64,000 nt of DNA from Talpa occidentalis (GCF_014898055.3 NW_023600993.1:17078850-17142849); one strand, 5' to 3'; shown: positions 35,683-46,407, numbered from the stretch's first letter. Notes: generated by a model from the letters alone, not told the origin. Program-made: numbers and translations.

Positions 35683-35783
35683 AGGGCCTCCCCTGGTGGT
35701 GCAGCGGTTGAGCGCTGGGTTGTGAGGTTGCCCGCAGCCTCTGCAGTGCCAGTTCAATCCCTGGCCACTGGCGAGGGACCCAC
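35683..35783 (+). mobile_element. Tailless, 3'-truncated SINE between perfect TSDs
   Basis: Only the tRNA-related head and start of the body are present (AGGGCCTCCCCTGGTGGTGC through CACTGGCGAGGGACCCAC). The 3' half, AATAAA signal and poly(A) are missing. Even so it is bounded by a perfect 15-bp duplication, CAAATGGGCAGCTTG, at 35668-35682 and 35784-35798. Intact copies continue CCCACATGG at the break, and the target reads CCAAATGG. The B box GGTTCAATCCC is present as AGTTCAATCCC. Confidence 0.88.
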
Positions 35784-35798
35784 CAAATGGGCAGCTTG

Positions 35799-36281
35799 GG
35801 TTCATTCTTTCTCTCCTCCTCCCTTTTTCTTTCTTAATATTGCTCTTACAGTTCATGTCACATCATACAAATGTTGCATCTAGGCATGTGTTCCTGAGTT
35901 TTCACACCTTTTGGGGGTGATGGTGAGAAAGGAAATTTCCAAAGTATTTTCCAGAATTTCTCAAAGTAAAGAGGTGGTCACTCTCCATAGATACATGCCA
36001 TTGCTTCTCTGGAATGTAGATAACACACCAGATTTTTACAAGTAGTACCATTTTTATCTTTTGGCCCATTACATGTAAAAAGAGAGTATTATACCAGATG
36101 GCCTCTTAAGATCCCTGCCACCCCCAGACTCCCAGGAATCAACAAGCAGAGTGGAAAGATCACAAGCTTTGAAGTAAAACAGACCTAAATTGTAACATTG
36201 AGTCTCTCTGAATCTCTCTAATTGACGTAATAAATTTAATTCTCAGAGTGGTTGCAAAGACTAACTAGGAACCAGTACAAA
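35799..36281. other. Unassigned stretch
   Basis: Nothing recognisable is seen. Confidence 0.4.
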
Positions 36282-36295
36282 AGCAGCAATGCAAA

Positions 36296-36880
36296 GTCAA
36301 AGGATGGAAAACAATCCTACAAGCAAATGGGCCAAAAAAGAAAGCAGGAACAGCTATACTTATATCAGATAAAACAGACTTCAAACTCAAAAAAATAAAA
36401 AGAGACCCCAATGGTCACTACATTATGATTAAGGGGACAATACTTCAAGAAGAAATAACACTCATTAACATATACTCACCAAACGAAAGAGCACCAAAAT
36501 ATATCAGACAACTGTTGTCCTCTCTGAAAACAGACATCAGAGAAAACACATACGTAGTGGGAGACTTCAACACACCACTATCAACAATGGATAGATCAAC
36601 AAGACAAAAAATAAGTAAAGAAATTAAAGCTCTAAATAAGGACCTAGAGCATTTGGGCTTAACAGACATCTATAGAACACTAAACCCAAAAAAAACGGAG
36701 TACACATTTTTCTCAAGTGCACACGGATCATTCTCCAGGATTGATCACATACTGGGGCACAAGACAAACATCAACAGATACACCAAGATTGAAATCATAC
36801 CAACCATCTTTTCTGACCACGAAGGCATCAAACTAGAAATAAATCATAAAAAGAAGGCAAGGAACTATCCTACCTCATAG
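36296..36880 (+). pseudogene. L1 ORF2 endonuclease domain, 5'-truncated
   Basis: This encodes most of the apurinic-like endonuclease that nicks target DNA for reverse transcription. The frame is open from the truncation point (residues KGWKTILQANG) to a TAG at 36878-36880. Catalytic elements visible are GDFN (36560-36571), the Tyr of INIYSPN, and SDH (36812-36820). The N-terminal Asn and Glu of the active site are absent because of truncation. The TAG replaces a Trp position (relatives of the family have S/T-W-R/K-L here) and looks like a G-to-A change. Downstream coding resumes in the same frame, so this is a single nonsense lesion and not a domain boundary. Confidence 0.92.
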
Positions 36881-38695
36881 AGATTAAAAACCACACTACT
36901 GGAAGACCACTGGACTAACGAGGAGATCAAAGAAGAAATTAAAAAATTCTTTGAATTGAATGACAAGGAGGACACCAATATCCTAAATGTATGGGATGCA
37001 GCAAAAGCAGTAATAAGAGGAAAATATATAGCAATAGAAGCTCACATCAAAAAACAAGAAAGAACTCAAAGAAACAACCTAATCTCGAAGCTCAGAGATC
37101 TAGAAAAAGAACAACAAAAAAACCCCAAAACCAGTAGAAGAAAAGAAATAATAAAAACCAAAGCAGAAATAAATGAAATTGAAACTAAAAAAACAATCCA
37201 AAAGATCAATGAAACCAAGAGCTGGTTCTTTGAAAAAATAAATAAAATAGACAAACCCCTAGCCAGGCTCACAAAGGAAAAAAGGGAGAAAGCACAAATA
37301 CACAGGATCATAAATGAAAGAGGAGAAATCACAACGGACACAGCAGAAATCAAAAGAATAATCAGTAACTACTATGAACAGTTATATGGAAACAAGTTCA
37401 ACAATCTAGAGGAGATGGACAAATTCCTACAACTCTACAATCACCCAAAGCTAGATAAAGAAGAAATAGAACACCTAAACAGACCAATTACAAGCAGCAA
37501 AATTGAAATGGTAATCAAAAACCTCCCCAAAAACAAAAGCCCAGGACCTGATGGATTTACAAATGAATTCTACCAAACATTCAGAGACGAATTAGTGCCT
37601 ATCCTTCACAAACTCTTCCAAAAAATTGAGAAGGAAGGGACAATACCAAACACGTTCTATGAAGCCAATATTACACTAATACCAAAACCGAATAAGGACA
37701 ACACAAAAAAGGAAAACTATAGGCCAATCTCCCTAATGAACACTGATGCAAAAATCCTCAATAAAATTTTAGCTATCAGAATCCAACAATGTATCCATAA
37801 GATAATTCACCACGACCAAGTTGGATTCATTCCAGGGGCACAAGGATGGTTTAACATCCGAAAATCAATCAACGTTATCCAACACATCAACAAAAAGAAA
37901 TATAAAAACCATATGATAATATCAATAGATGCTGAGAAAGCTTTCGACAAAGTGCAACACCCATTCATGATAAAAGCCCTTGAAATTCTTGGGATACAAG
38001 GAACATACCTCAACATCATAAAGGCCATCTATGACAAGCCAACAGCCAGTATCATTCTCAATGGTGAAAAGCTGAAAGCAATTCCATTAAGATCTGGAAC
38101 AAGACAAGGATGTCCACTCTCACCACTGCTTTTCAATATAATACTGGAAGTCCTAGCCAGAGCAGTAAGACAAGAGAAAGACATACAAGGAATCCAAATA
38201 GGAAAAGAAGAAGTCAAACTATCACTATTTGCAGATGATATGATAATATACATAGAGAACCCCAAAATCTCCACAGAAATACTAATTCAACTCATCAATC
38301 AATTCAGTAAAGTGGCAGGATACAAAATCAACACGCAAAAGTCAGTAGCCTTCCTATACACAAACAATAAATCTGAAGAAGAAGAAATCAAAAAAACCAT
38401 CCCTTTTATTATTGAAACAAAAAAAATCAAATATTTGGGAATAAATCTAACAAAAGAGGTAAAGGACCTATACAAAGAAAACTATAAAACACTGTTAAAA
38501 GAAATAGAAGAAGACACAAAGAAATGGAAAGACATCCCCTGCTCATGGATTGGAAGAATAAACATTATTAAAATGGCCATCCTACCAAAAGCAATATACA
38601 GATTCAATGCTATTCCAATCAAAATCTCAATGGCATTCTTCAAAGAAATAGAACAATTATTGATGAAATTCATATGGAATCACCAAAAACCCTGA
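36881..38695 (+). pseudogene. L1 ORF2 linker and reverse transcriptase domain
   Basis: This is the RNA-directed DNA polymerase of L1. In order: a Lys/Glu-rich linker ([18 protein letters not shown]), the Z-like segment [26 protein letters not shown], the palm motif with [26 protein letters not shown], the catalytic FADD (38228-38239), then KYLGINL and the thumb. Length and motif order match mammalian L1 ORF2. It ends in TGA at 38693-38695, where the copy at 60.4 kb reads CGA (Arg). This is a CpG-type transition private to this copy. About 20 bases further on lies the shared A-run frameshift. Confidence 0.95.
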
Positions 38696-38721
38696 ATAGC
38701 CAAAGCTCTACTGAAAAAAAA

Positions 38722-39957
38722 GAAGGAAATGGAGCCATCACACTCCCAGACTTCAAACTATACTACAAAGCCATAATCATCAAAACTGCATGGTATTGGA
38801 ACAAGAACAGACATACAGACCAATGGAATCGAATAGAAAATCCAGAAATAAACCCACAGATTTATGGTCAACTAATCTTTGACAAAGGAGCAAAGACTAT
38901 GCATTGGAGCAAAGAAAGTTTGTTCAATAAATGGTGCTGGGAAAACTGGGTCGCTACATGCAAAAGAATGAAGCTTGACCACTACCTCATACCATACACA
39001 AAAATCAACTCAAAATGGATTAAAGAACTAGACATAAGACCTGAAACCATAAAATACATAGAAGGAAATATAGGCGAAACACTACGGGATTTGAACATCA
39101 AAGACATCTTTACAGACACATCACCCAAAGCAGTGATAGTGAAGGCAAAGATAAACAGCTGGGACTACATCAAATTAAAGAGCTTCTGCACAGCAAAAGA
39201 GACAATAACAAAAACAAAGAGAAACCCCACCAACTGGGAGAACATTTTTGCACCCAACACTAATGATAAAGGACTGATCACAAAAATCTGCAAAGAGCTG
39301 ATGAGACTCAGCAACAACAAAGAAAATAATCCAGTCAAAAAATGGGCAGAAGAGCTAAAAAGAAACTTCTCTGAAGAGGAAATGCAAATGGCCAACAGAC
39401 ATATGAAAAAATGTTCAACATCACTTGTAATCAGGGAAATGCAAATCAAAACTACCATGAGATACCATCTCACACCAGTGAGAATGGCACATATTAAAAA
39501 AACTAGCAACAACAAATGTTGGCGAGGGTGTGGAGAAAAAGGAACTCTTGTGCACTGTTGGTGGGAGTGCAAACTGGTCCAACCACTATGGAGAGCTGTG
39601 TGGAGATTTCTGGACCTACTAAACATAGAGCTTCCATAGGATCCAGCAATTCCACTCCTAGGTATTTACCCAAAGGACACAGAAACATCAATTCCAAAGA
39701 GCACCTGCACCCCTATGTTTATAGCAGCACTGTTTGAAATAGCTAAGCTTTGGAAACAACCCAAATGCCCAAAAATAGATGACTGGATCAAGAAGATGTG
39801 GTACATATATACCATGGAATATTACTCAGCATTCAAAAAAGATAAACACATGCAATTTGCAGCAACATGGATGGCGCTGGAAGGGATCATGCTCAGCGAA
39901 ATAAGCCAAAAAGAAAAAGAAAAATACTGGATGGTCTCACTCATAGCAGGAATCTAG
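38722..39957 (+). pseudogene. L1 ORF2 C-terminal domain, in the -1 frame
   Basis: Coding resumes one frame back from the reverse transcriptase (residues [27 protein letters not shown]). It continues through [23 protein letters not shown] Cys/His residues (39517-39570; spacing C-x3-C-x7-H-x4-C, the L1 C-terminal cysteine motif), meets an in-frame TAG at 39637-39639 (CCA TAG GAT), and then stays open for 105 more codons to 39957 ([19 protein letters not shown]..). The domain binds nucleic acid and is needed for L1 retrotransposition. Both the frame offset and the TAG recur in related copies. Confidence 0.93.
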
Positions 39958-40042
39958 AAAACTTAAATAAGGGACCAGGAAAATGAATATAAGAAAGTGA
40001 AAATCAAAATCAACAAAAAACTATGAACCAGAGACACTTTTT

Positions 40043-40064
40043 GGGGGGTGGGGGGCGGGAGGGG
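40043..40064 (+). other. L1 3' UTR G-quadruplex motif
   Basis: Four G runs (G6, G6, G3, G4) are separated by single bases T, C and A. This meets the strictest G-quadruplex pattern. The same tract occurs in the other young copies. Confidence 0.85.
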
Positions 40065-40156
40065 AAGGATTGGAGTCAGAATGGGGCGTTTGCAATTGTA
40101 TGGGGGAATATAAAAATAAAATTTATTATTTAAAAAAAAAAAAGAGCAGCAATGCA

Positions 40157-40337
40157 TACATATTTTTAAATGGTGACTAATATGATTGTTATGGGTTGAC
40201 TGTGTTTCCCAAAAAAAAGACACTCTAAACCCCAATTCAGGATATGACTGAATTCAAAACCTGACTTTTACAGAAGTAAGCACGATGGTCATGTGATATG
40301 TACAAGATGGTCAAGTGATTGTCTTGTGATGGTATAA
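40157..40337. other. Unassigned, possible old repeat
   Basis: GTTATGGGTTGACTGTGTTTCCC..AAACCCCAATTCAGGATATGACTG resembles a common ancient interspersed repeat beginning ATGGGTTGAATTGTGTCCCC. I cannot name it with confidence. Confidence 0.35.
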
Positions 40338-40440
40338 TATATATATATTATATTATACATATACTATAATTATAGTATATAAATAGTATATATAGTATGC
40401 TAGTGTATATATGCTATAGTATATATATATATAGTATATA
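40338..40440. repeat. AT-rich imperfect palindromic simple repeat
   Basis: TATA/ATAT-rich tract with repeated TATAGTATATA units on both strands. It can form hairpins or cruciforms. Confidence 0.75.
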
Positions 40441-40609
40441 TCTGCATGCTTGCATATTTTCAAATGCTTGAACTATTTCACTTTAAAAAATGAATGCAGT
40501 AATATGATTCATTCATAAAAGTTTACAATTAAATGCCAGAGTAATATTCAAAAAAATTTGGATGCACTTTAGAGCATACAAAATTTACTTTAGATTTTTT
40601 TAAAAGCAC

Positions 40610-40835
40610 ATGAAAATGAGTTTGGAATGATTGAGTCAGAAAGTGGAATGGTAATTGCCAGAGGCTCGGGGAGGGAGACGTGAATTGCTATTCAATGGCA
40701 TAGTTTCTGTGATGCAAGATGAAAAAGTTCTAGAGATGGACCTTACAACATTGTCCTTATAGTTAACAATACTGCCCCATACACTAGAAAAATTTTAAGA
40801 GCTTATATATCATGCTACTTGTTTAAAAAAAAAAT
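40610..40835 (+). repeat. Old L1 3' UTR fragment
   Basis: GTGGAATGGTAATTGCCAGAGGCTCGGGGAGGG, GCAAGATGAAAAAGTTCTAGAGATGGA and ACAATACTGCCCCATACACTAGAAAAATTTTAAGAG follow the order of an ancient L1M-type 3' UTR. No coding part remains. Confidence 0.7.
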
Positions 40836-42837
40836 GTCCACCACACCATGCATGTTAATGAATATCCCTAAGCTTTAATTATCAAAAGTTTAAATGATCA
40901 TTAATAACTGGGTACATTTATAGCATTACAGTAAGAATTAAAGAATACACAAATACACAGTGTGACAAGGCTGAATCAAAATAAATTACAAATATCCTCT
41001 TTTCCAATTTCAGGAAAATACATTTACTTGTGTATGTGCTGGTTTGTTAACTTTCCCTTTTCTAGCATGAAAATGAATTCAAGATTCATTTCTCTGTACA
41101 ATGTCTACCACCTATTTATTTAATGTTTTCCTTTTTTCACCGAAACATTCACCACCATCTCAAGATTTAGGAATATTCGTCAGTGTGAAGGCTTGTGAGA
41201 GAGCTACATAGATAAGAACCCCTGATATTAGAATAAGGGGCAAGATTCTTTTTGTTTAATTCACTATTATTTAGCAAATTAAGTAGTAAAAATGATGTCA
41301 GAGTCTTATTCAATATTTCTGGCCTCATGGGTAGACACAATGAACAAGAATGATGCCTGAAAATTTGTAGGGAAACAGATCTCAGAAGCCACAATCCTTA
41401 TCAGCACAATCTTCCAGCAATTTTTTTTTTCTGAGGGGTGGGAGATGGCAGGGGATGGGATGTCTCCTGTTTGCCCCTCTGGACCTCACCCTTCTGGGCT
41501 CTTGTGCCTGAGCTAACCTGCACATATTGTGGAAGGATCCCCTGCTCTAGCCTCTGTATGCTGATGGTTTTAACCAGTCTGGGGACAGTGGCAGGACACT
41601 GGAAAGAAGGAAATGGTATAAGCAGGTATTTCTGTTCCTGCTCCTCTCTCCAGATTTGCAGTGGAATCCCCACTTCTCAACCTGAGGCTGAGGCTCCTTG
41701 CTTGCCTTAGCATCCCCTATTCCACTTTCAGACAAAAACTCCCTGCCCTGCTTACCCAGAGGTTGCACCAGGGTTTCCCACAATTGCTACCATCAGGATA
41801 CTGCACGGTTTGTCTCCCTAAATCTTGCCCACCTCTTTATCAGGCTCTTCTCATATCACCCAATTTGAAGGTCCCTGTGGAGACAGGGAGGAAGAAAAGA
41901 AGAAAAAAATCAAAATAAGAAAAGACACAGAAATGTTAAGTGCACATAGGTGACTCAGCCACACAGTCCGCCTTCCCACTGTTAATGGCTCTATTTGTGT
42001 GGAAAAAAGAATTAAGTAAAAGTTTTGCAATTAAATATACTAAATTTTATGAACACCATAGTTATAATTATTCCATGTTTCTGAAACAAGATTGCATTTT
42101 GCAGAGTTATTTATCTAGATTTTAAATCAGTCATTTTTGTATCCCCACCCCTAAAACATGTAAGAATCCTGAAATGGGTAGTTTTTTCTCTTACAGACAT
42201 GAAGAAACTGAGTGTTGGCCCAAATAAATGATTTGGAATATATATAGATTATGTAAGTGTTTGACAAAAGAATGAAAGCCCCATTGGGGAGATTTAAAGT
42301 CACCGCACAATTTTAAATGGTTTTGATGACTCTCTAACTCATCAGGACTACTACCTAGTAACTTTAACATGCCTGACTTAAGACCTTTGTAAGCTTACAA
42401 CATAAATATGACATTCACTACCTAACAACCTATGTGCAAAGGGAGAAGTGAATTGAAATAAATAATACCCTTCAATGGAAAAGTTTGCTGCCCTGTCATT
42501 CTCACTCCCAACTAAATATTCTGGGCCAAGGGAAGACTTCCAGAAGGAAATTCATCCAAAAAATTTTCATCTTCTTCCTTTACAAAGAGAACACAGAGTG
42601 CCCTCCTGTGTATAAAGTGAAAATAAATCCCTAATATTACCAATATCACCAAGATAACTGTAAGAGTCATTGTTTTTCTAAGAGAAATTTATAAATATTG
42701 TGACATTCTTAAGCACAAATATTTAATATAAATATATTTAGTAAATATTTTATAAAATGTTTAATATATTTACTATTTTTATAAAATATATAATGATAAA
42801 ATAAATGTTGAATAAGTTGTCATACTGTGGACATTGT
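40836..42837. other. Unassigned stretch
   Basis: No gene can be supported. At 41,430-41,900 the sequence is richer in G+C, with overlapping short open frames on both strands but no domain. It could be an old LTR. Confidence 0.35.
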
Positions 42838-42975
42838 TTCATTTTTGGAGCAACATTTTTTTATAGCATTATGTAGGTTTCAGATACATAGCATTGTAAG
42901 CCAACATCTATATGCATACATCAGGAGCCCCACCCAAAATCATTATTGTTTTCAATTCCAGCTATGTAGTATTTA
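42838..42975 (-). repeat. Old L1 3' end fragment
   Basis: AGCAACATTTTTTTATAGCATTATGTAGGTTTCAGATACATAGCATTGTAAGCC..ACATCAGGAGCCCCACCC is a reverse-complemented older L1 3' UTR end. Confidence 0.6.
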
Positions 42976-43919
42976 CACCTGGAGTTGGGGGAATCTCAGA
43001 AATGCGGATGGATTTAAAACACAGCCTCATTTTATTCTCCAATTAAACTAAACTAAAATTAAAGTCTCAGATATCTAAATTATAAACTATAATATCAAAT
43101 TACAAAAATTTTAAGATTTAGAGTGCTACTAGAATGTTCAACACTTAAGAGACATTAAGACAAAGTTTACAAACAGTCACTATGAATGTCCAAGATTTTC
43201 CTCATCAGGGTTTTTAACTAAATTAATTTGTGTAGGATAACTGTCTTCTGCAGCAGAGAACTCCTAAGTATTGGGCTTTTTTCCTCCATGAGTCTTACAA
43301 AGTTGTCGATTTCCAGAGGGACTGTCAGACAAACCCAGTTCAACTTGAAAAGGACACCACTTGTCTGCCAATGATGATTTGATTACAGTTAGGCTATTAG
43401 GCAGAACTTTCAAGCAAATTTCTACATAAGTGCTTGAGTTAATAAAATAGCATCCATTTATCTCCTGAGAAAGCCATCCATCACATGTCTAAAATTACAA
43501 ATTTGGAAGACATGGGGTACCAGTGAGAGAATTTGTTTTTCAATAGAAATACTGATAAGTAGTCATATTTTTATAGTTGGAAATCAATTTGATTTCATTT
43601 TGGAGAGCAAATGGCCTGGTTTTGTGCAGAGGCTTTACTTTAAGCTACTTATACATTCTTACATTCCTATCTATTTGTTGTGTTCTAGTGTCCTCCAATG
43701 GATAATCTTGATAGTACTGGCATTGCAGAATCTATCTGAATCTGAGAATCTCCAGGAAGCTGAATGGTACATGAGCTATGTGAGCAAATAATCTTTGAAA
43801 GAAACCCAGTTTCCCTATCTGGACTGAATCAAGTAACTCATCAAAAGTCATTTTTCCTTAATAGACAATGAGCTCCAGAGTCATTCAGATTAAATCCTAT
43901 TAGTCCCATTCTCTTTTTA
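42976..43919. other. Unassigned stretch
   Basis: Nothing recognisable is seen. Confidence 0.4.
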
Positions 43920-43937
43920 TCATACTGAATAATCTTT

Positions 43938-44256
43938 TTTTTAAATTTTTTTATATATATATATTTTTATATAGAGGCATGTTTTTTATTTATTTATTTG
44001 TTTGTTTGTACATGCACTGGGTACAGTCAGAAGCATGGGAGGGTGAGAGAATTCACCAGAGCCAGAGTGGGGAGCAGAGCAGGCAGAAGGACCGAAGTAC
44101 ACTGCTGAGGGGAGCAGCGGGGGGCAGGAGAGGTCTGCGCGCCATGTGAGACCCTCCTCTGGTGGCCGGGGAGCAGCCAGGGATTGAACTGGCGCTGCAG
44201 AGGCCACGGGCAGCTTCTCAACCCAGCGCTCAACTGCTGCGCCACCAGGGAGGCCC
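43938..44256 (-). mobile_element. tRNA-derived SINE, subfamily B, with 18-bp TSD
   Basis: Minus strand: head GGGCCTCCCTGGTGGCGCAGCAGTTGAGCGCTGGGTTGAGAAGC, B box AGTTCAATCCC, body ending CTTCTGACTGTACCCAGTGC, tail ACAAACAAACAAATAAATAAATAAAAAA plus a grown A/T-rich tract at the left. It is flanked by TCATACTGAATAATCTTT at 43920-43937 and 44257-44274. Confidence 0.93.
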
Positions 44257-44274
44257 TCATACTGAATAATCTTT

Positions 44275-44563
44275 AAAGTAAGGGACCCAGATCTATGAAA
44301 GTTACTTTTGAAAAATGTAGAAAGAATGTAATCTAGTGGTTGGAACTTATTAGCTTAGAGAATAACAGGAAATATTCTAAAATTCATCAAATAGGACTCA
44401 AAAGCAATTTGTTATGCAAAGTAAGATTTTAAAAAGCAAAATTACATAACATTAATGAATAAATCAGTCAGAATTAGTGAAAGGTTTGAATTAGAACATG
44501 GCCACAACTAGGGTTCAATTTCAATAGAGAGCCCAAGTAATTACAAAATCCAATGCTATTCTT
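44275..44563. other. Unassigned spacer between SINE and L1
   Basis: Nothing recognisable is seen. Confidence 0.4.
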
Positions 44564-44580
44564 TAAAATCTATGTGTCCC

Positions 44581-45454
44581 TACGTGATTTGCACATCAAA
44601 GACATCTTTACAGACACATCACCCAAAGCAGTGATAGTGAAGGCAAAGATCAACAGCTGGGACTACATCAAATTAAAGAGCTTCTGCACAGCAAAAGAGA
44701 CAATAACCAAAACAAAGAGAAACCCCACCGACTGGGAGAACATTTTTGTACCCAACACTAATGATAAAGGACTGATCACAAAAATCTGCAAAGAGCTGAT
44801 GAGACTCAACAACAACAAAGAAAATAATCCAGTCAAAAAATGGGCAGAAGAGCTAAAAAGAAACTTCTCTGAAGAGGAAATGCAAATGGCCAACAGGCAT
44901 ATGAAAATATGTTCAACATCACTTGTAATCAGGGAAATGCAAATCAAAACTACCATGAGATACCATCTCACACCAGTAGAATGGCACATATTAAAAAAAC
45001 TAGCAACAACAAATGTTGGAGAGGGTGTGGAGAAAAAGGAACTCTTCTGCACTGTTGGTGGGAGTGCAAACTGGTCCAACCACTATGGAGAGCTGTGTGG
45101 AGATTTCTGGACCTACTAAACATAGAGCTTCCATAGGATCCAGCAATTCCACTCCTAGGTATTTACCCAAAGGACACAGAAACATCAATTCCAAAGAACA
45201 CCTGCACCCCTATGTTTATAGCAGCACTGTTTGAAATAGCTAAGCTTTGGAAACAGCCCAAATGCCCAAAAATAGATGACTGGATCAAGAAGATGTGGTA
45301 CATATATACCATGGAATATTACTCAGCATTCAAAAAAGATAAACACATGCAATTTGCAGCAACATGGATGGCGCTGGAAGGGATCATGCTCAGCGAAATA
45401 AGCCAAAAAGAAAAACAAAAATACTGGATGGTCTCACTCATAGCAGGAATCTAG
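44581..45454 (+). pseudogene. L1 ORF2 C-terminal domain, broken
   Basis: The frame starting [35 protein letters not shown] is open to the region of [12 protein letters not shown]. There a one-base loss (CACCAGTAGAATGG against CACCAGTGAGAATGG in the copy at 39.5 kb) shifts it. Coding resumes in another frame through the Cys/His motif to TAG at 45134-45136, the same stop as at 39637. It stays open beyond that to 45454. The one-base loss is private to this copy; the TAG is shared. Confidence 0.92.
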
Positions 45455-45543
45455 AAAACTTAAATAAGGGACCAGGAAAATGAATAATTATAAGAAAGTG
45501 AAAATCAAAATCAACAAAAAACTATGAAACAGAGACACTTTTT

Positions 45544-45569
45544 GGGGGGTGGGGGGCGGGAGGGGTGGG
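45544..45569 (+). other. L1 3' UTR G-quadruplex motif
   Basis: G6-T-G6-C-G3-A-G4-T-G3: five runs, single-base loops. It is equivalent to the tract at 40043. Confidence 0.85.
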
Positions 45570-45761
45570 ACTGGGGTCAGAATGGGGGGGTTGCAATTGT
45601 ATGGGGAATATAAAAATAAAATTTATTATTTAAAAAAAAATAAAATAAAATCTATGTGTCCAAAGGATCTAGCAACCACATACCTCGTTTTCTCATTATT
45701 TCCATTTTAAATAAACTCTCTTACTCCAACAACTGGAATTGTGTTACATCAAGTTAACAAT

Positions 45762-46027
45762 TTAAAGATTTATTTGTTTTTTTGCATAGAAGAACTGGGG
45801 TACAGGCCAGAGGTGCAGGGAGTGAGAGAGGATTCACCAGAGTCAGAGTGGGGAGCAGAACAGGCAGATGTACTGAAATACACTGCTGAGGGGAGCAGCA
45901 GGCAAGACAGGAGAGGTCTACTGCGCCATGTGGGTCAGCTCCCTGGCCAGGGATCAAACTCATACTCAGAGGCTGGCGAGAGCTTAATAGCACTGAGACT
46001 TTAACCCCTGTGCCACCAGGGAGGCCC
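45762..46027 (-). mobile_element. tRNA-derived SINE, subfamily A
   Basis: Minus strand: head GGGCCTCCCTGGTGGCACAGGGGTTAAAG at the right, body GCCAGGGAGCTGACCCACATGGCGC, tail TATGCAAAAAAACAAATAAATCTTTAAA at the left. AGTTAACAATTT (left) and AGTTTACCGATTT (right) are a decayed duplication. Confidence 0.88.
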
Positions 46028-46112
46028 GAGTTTACCGATTTTGATCCAGAAAATATTGTGACTCAAACTGTGGTTGGGAGGAAGGGGAACTAGAGTCTTT
46101 TGGATATATTCT

Positions 46113-46397
46113 CTCTTTTTTTTTAAAGATTTATTTATTTATGCATACAAGAACTAGGGTACAGGCCAGAGGTGTGGGGGGGTGAGACGATTCATCAGAG
46201 ACAGAGTGGGGAACAGAACAGGCAGATTGACTGAAATACACTGCTGAGGAGAGCATCAGGTGAGTCAAGAGAGGTCGGCTTCGCCATGTGGGTAGCTCCC
46301 TGGCCGGGGATCGAACTCTTGCTGCAGTGACACTGCAGTGACTGCAGATAGCTTCATAGGTTGTGTCTTAACCCCTTGCACCACTAGGGAGGCCCTG
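46113..46397 (-). mobile_element. tRNA-derived SINE, subfamily A
   Basis: Minus strand: head GGGCCTCCCTAGTGGTGCAAGGGGTTAAG, a short internal duplication around CTGCAGTGACACTGCAGTGACTGCAG (46,321-46,346), tail GTATGCATAAATAAATAAATCTTTAAA. ATATATTCT flanks it at 46104-46112 and 46399-46407. Confidence 0.88.
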
Positions 46398-46407
46398 CAT
46401 ATATTCT

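Larger units (their letters stand above)
36294..40143 (+). mobile_element. L1: 5'-truncated young L1, largest copy in the window
   Basis: The element starts inside the ORF2 endonuclease domain, contains the rest of ORF2, a short 3' UTR and AATAAAATTTATTATTTAAAAAAAA. It lacks the 5' UTR, ORF1 and the start of ORF2. AGCAGCAATGCA at 36282-36293 and 40145-40156 is the target-site duplication. The copy is dead: it has two stops that look unique to it, and shares a frameshift and another stop with its relatives. Sequence identity to the copies at 44.6 and 59 kb looks very high. Confidence 0.95.
44580..45645 (+). mobile_element. L1: 5'-truncated young L1 with 16-bp TSD
   Basis: It begins in the ORF2 C-terminal domain and runs to the 3' UTR and poly(A). 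TAAAATCTATGTGTCC at 44564-44579 and 45646-45661 is a perfect duplication, indicating a recent insertion. Near-identical to 39.09-40.14 kb. Confidence 0.95.

Noticed and set aside
39165..39626. Minus-strand open frame of 153 codons, recurring at 44663-45079 and 59478-59939
   Set aside because: It is the antisense shadow of the conserved L1 ORF2 C-terminal domain, present wherever that sequence occurs. There is no independent start context or domain.
36294..40143. Full-length, potentially active L1
   Set aside because: It lacks the 5' UTR, ORF1 and the start of the endonuclease, and carries several stops and a frameshift.
41438..41918. Coding exon cluster in the richer G+C block
   Set aside because: Open frames occur on both strands at similar length, and none shows a domain or convincing splice borders.
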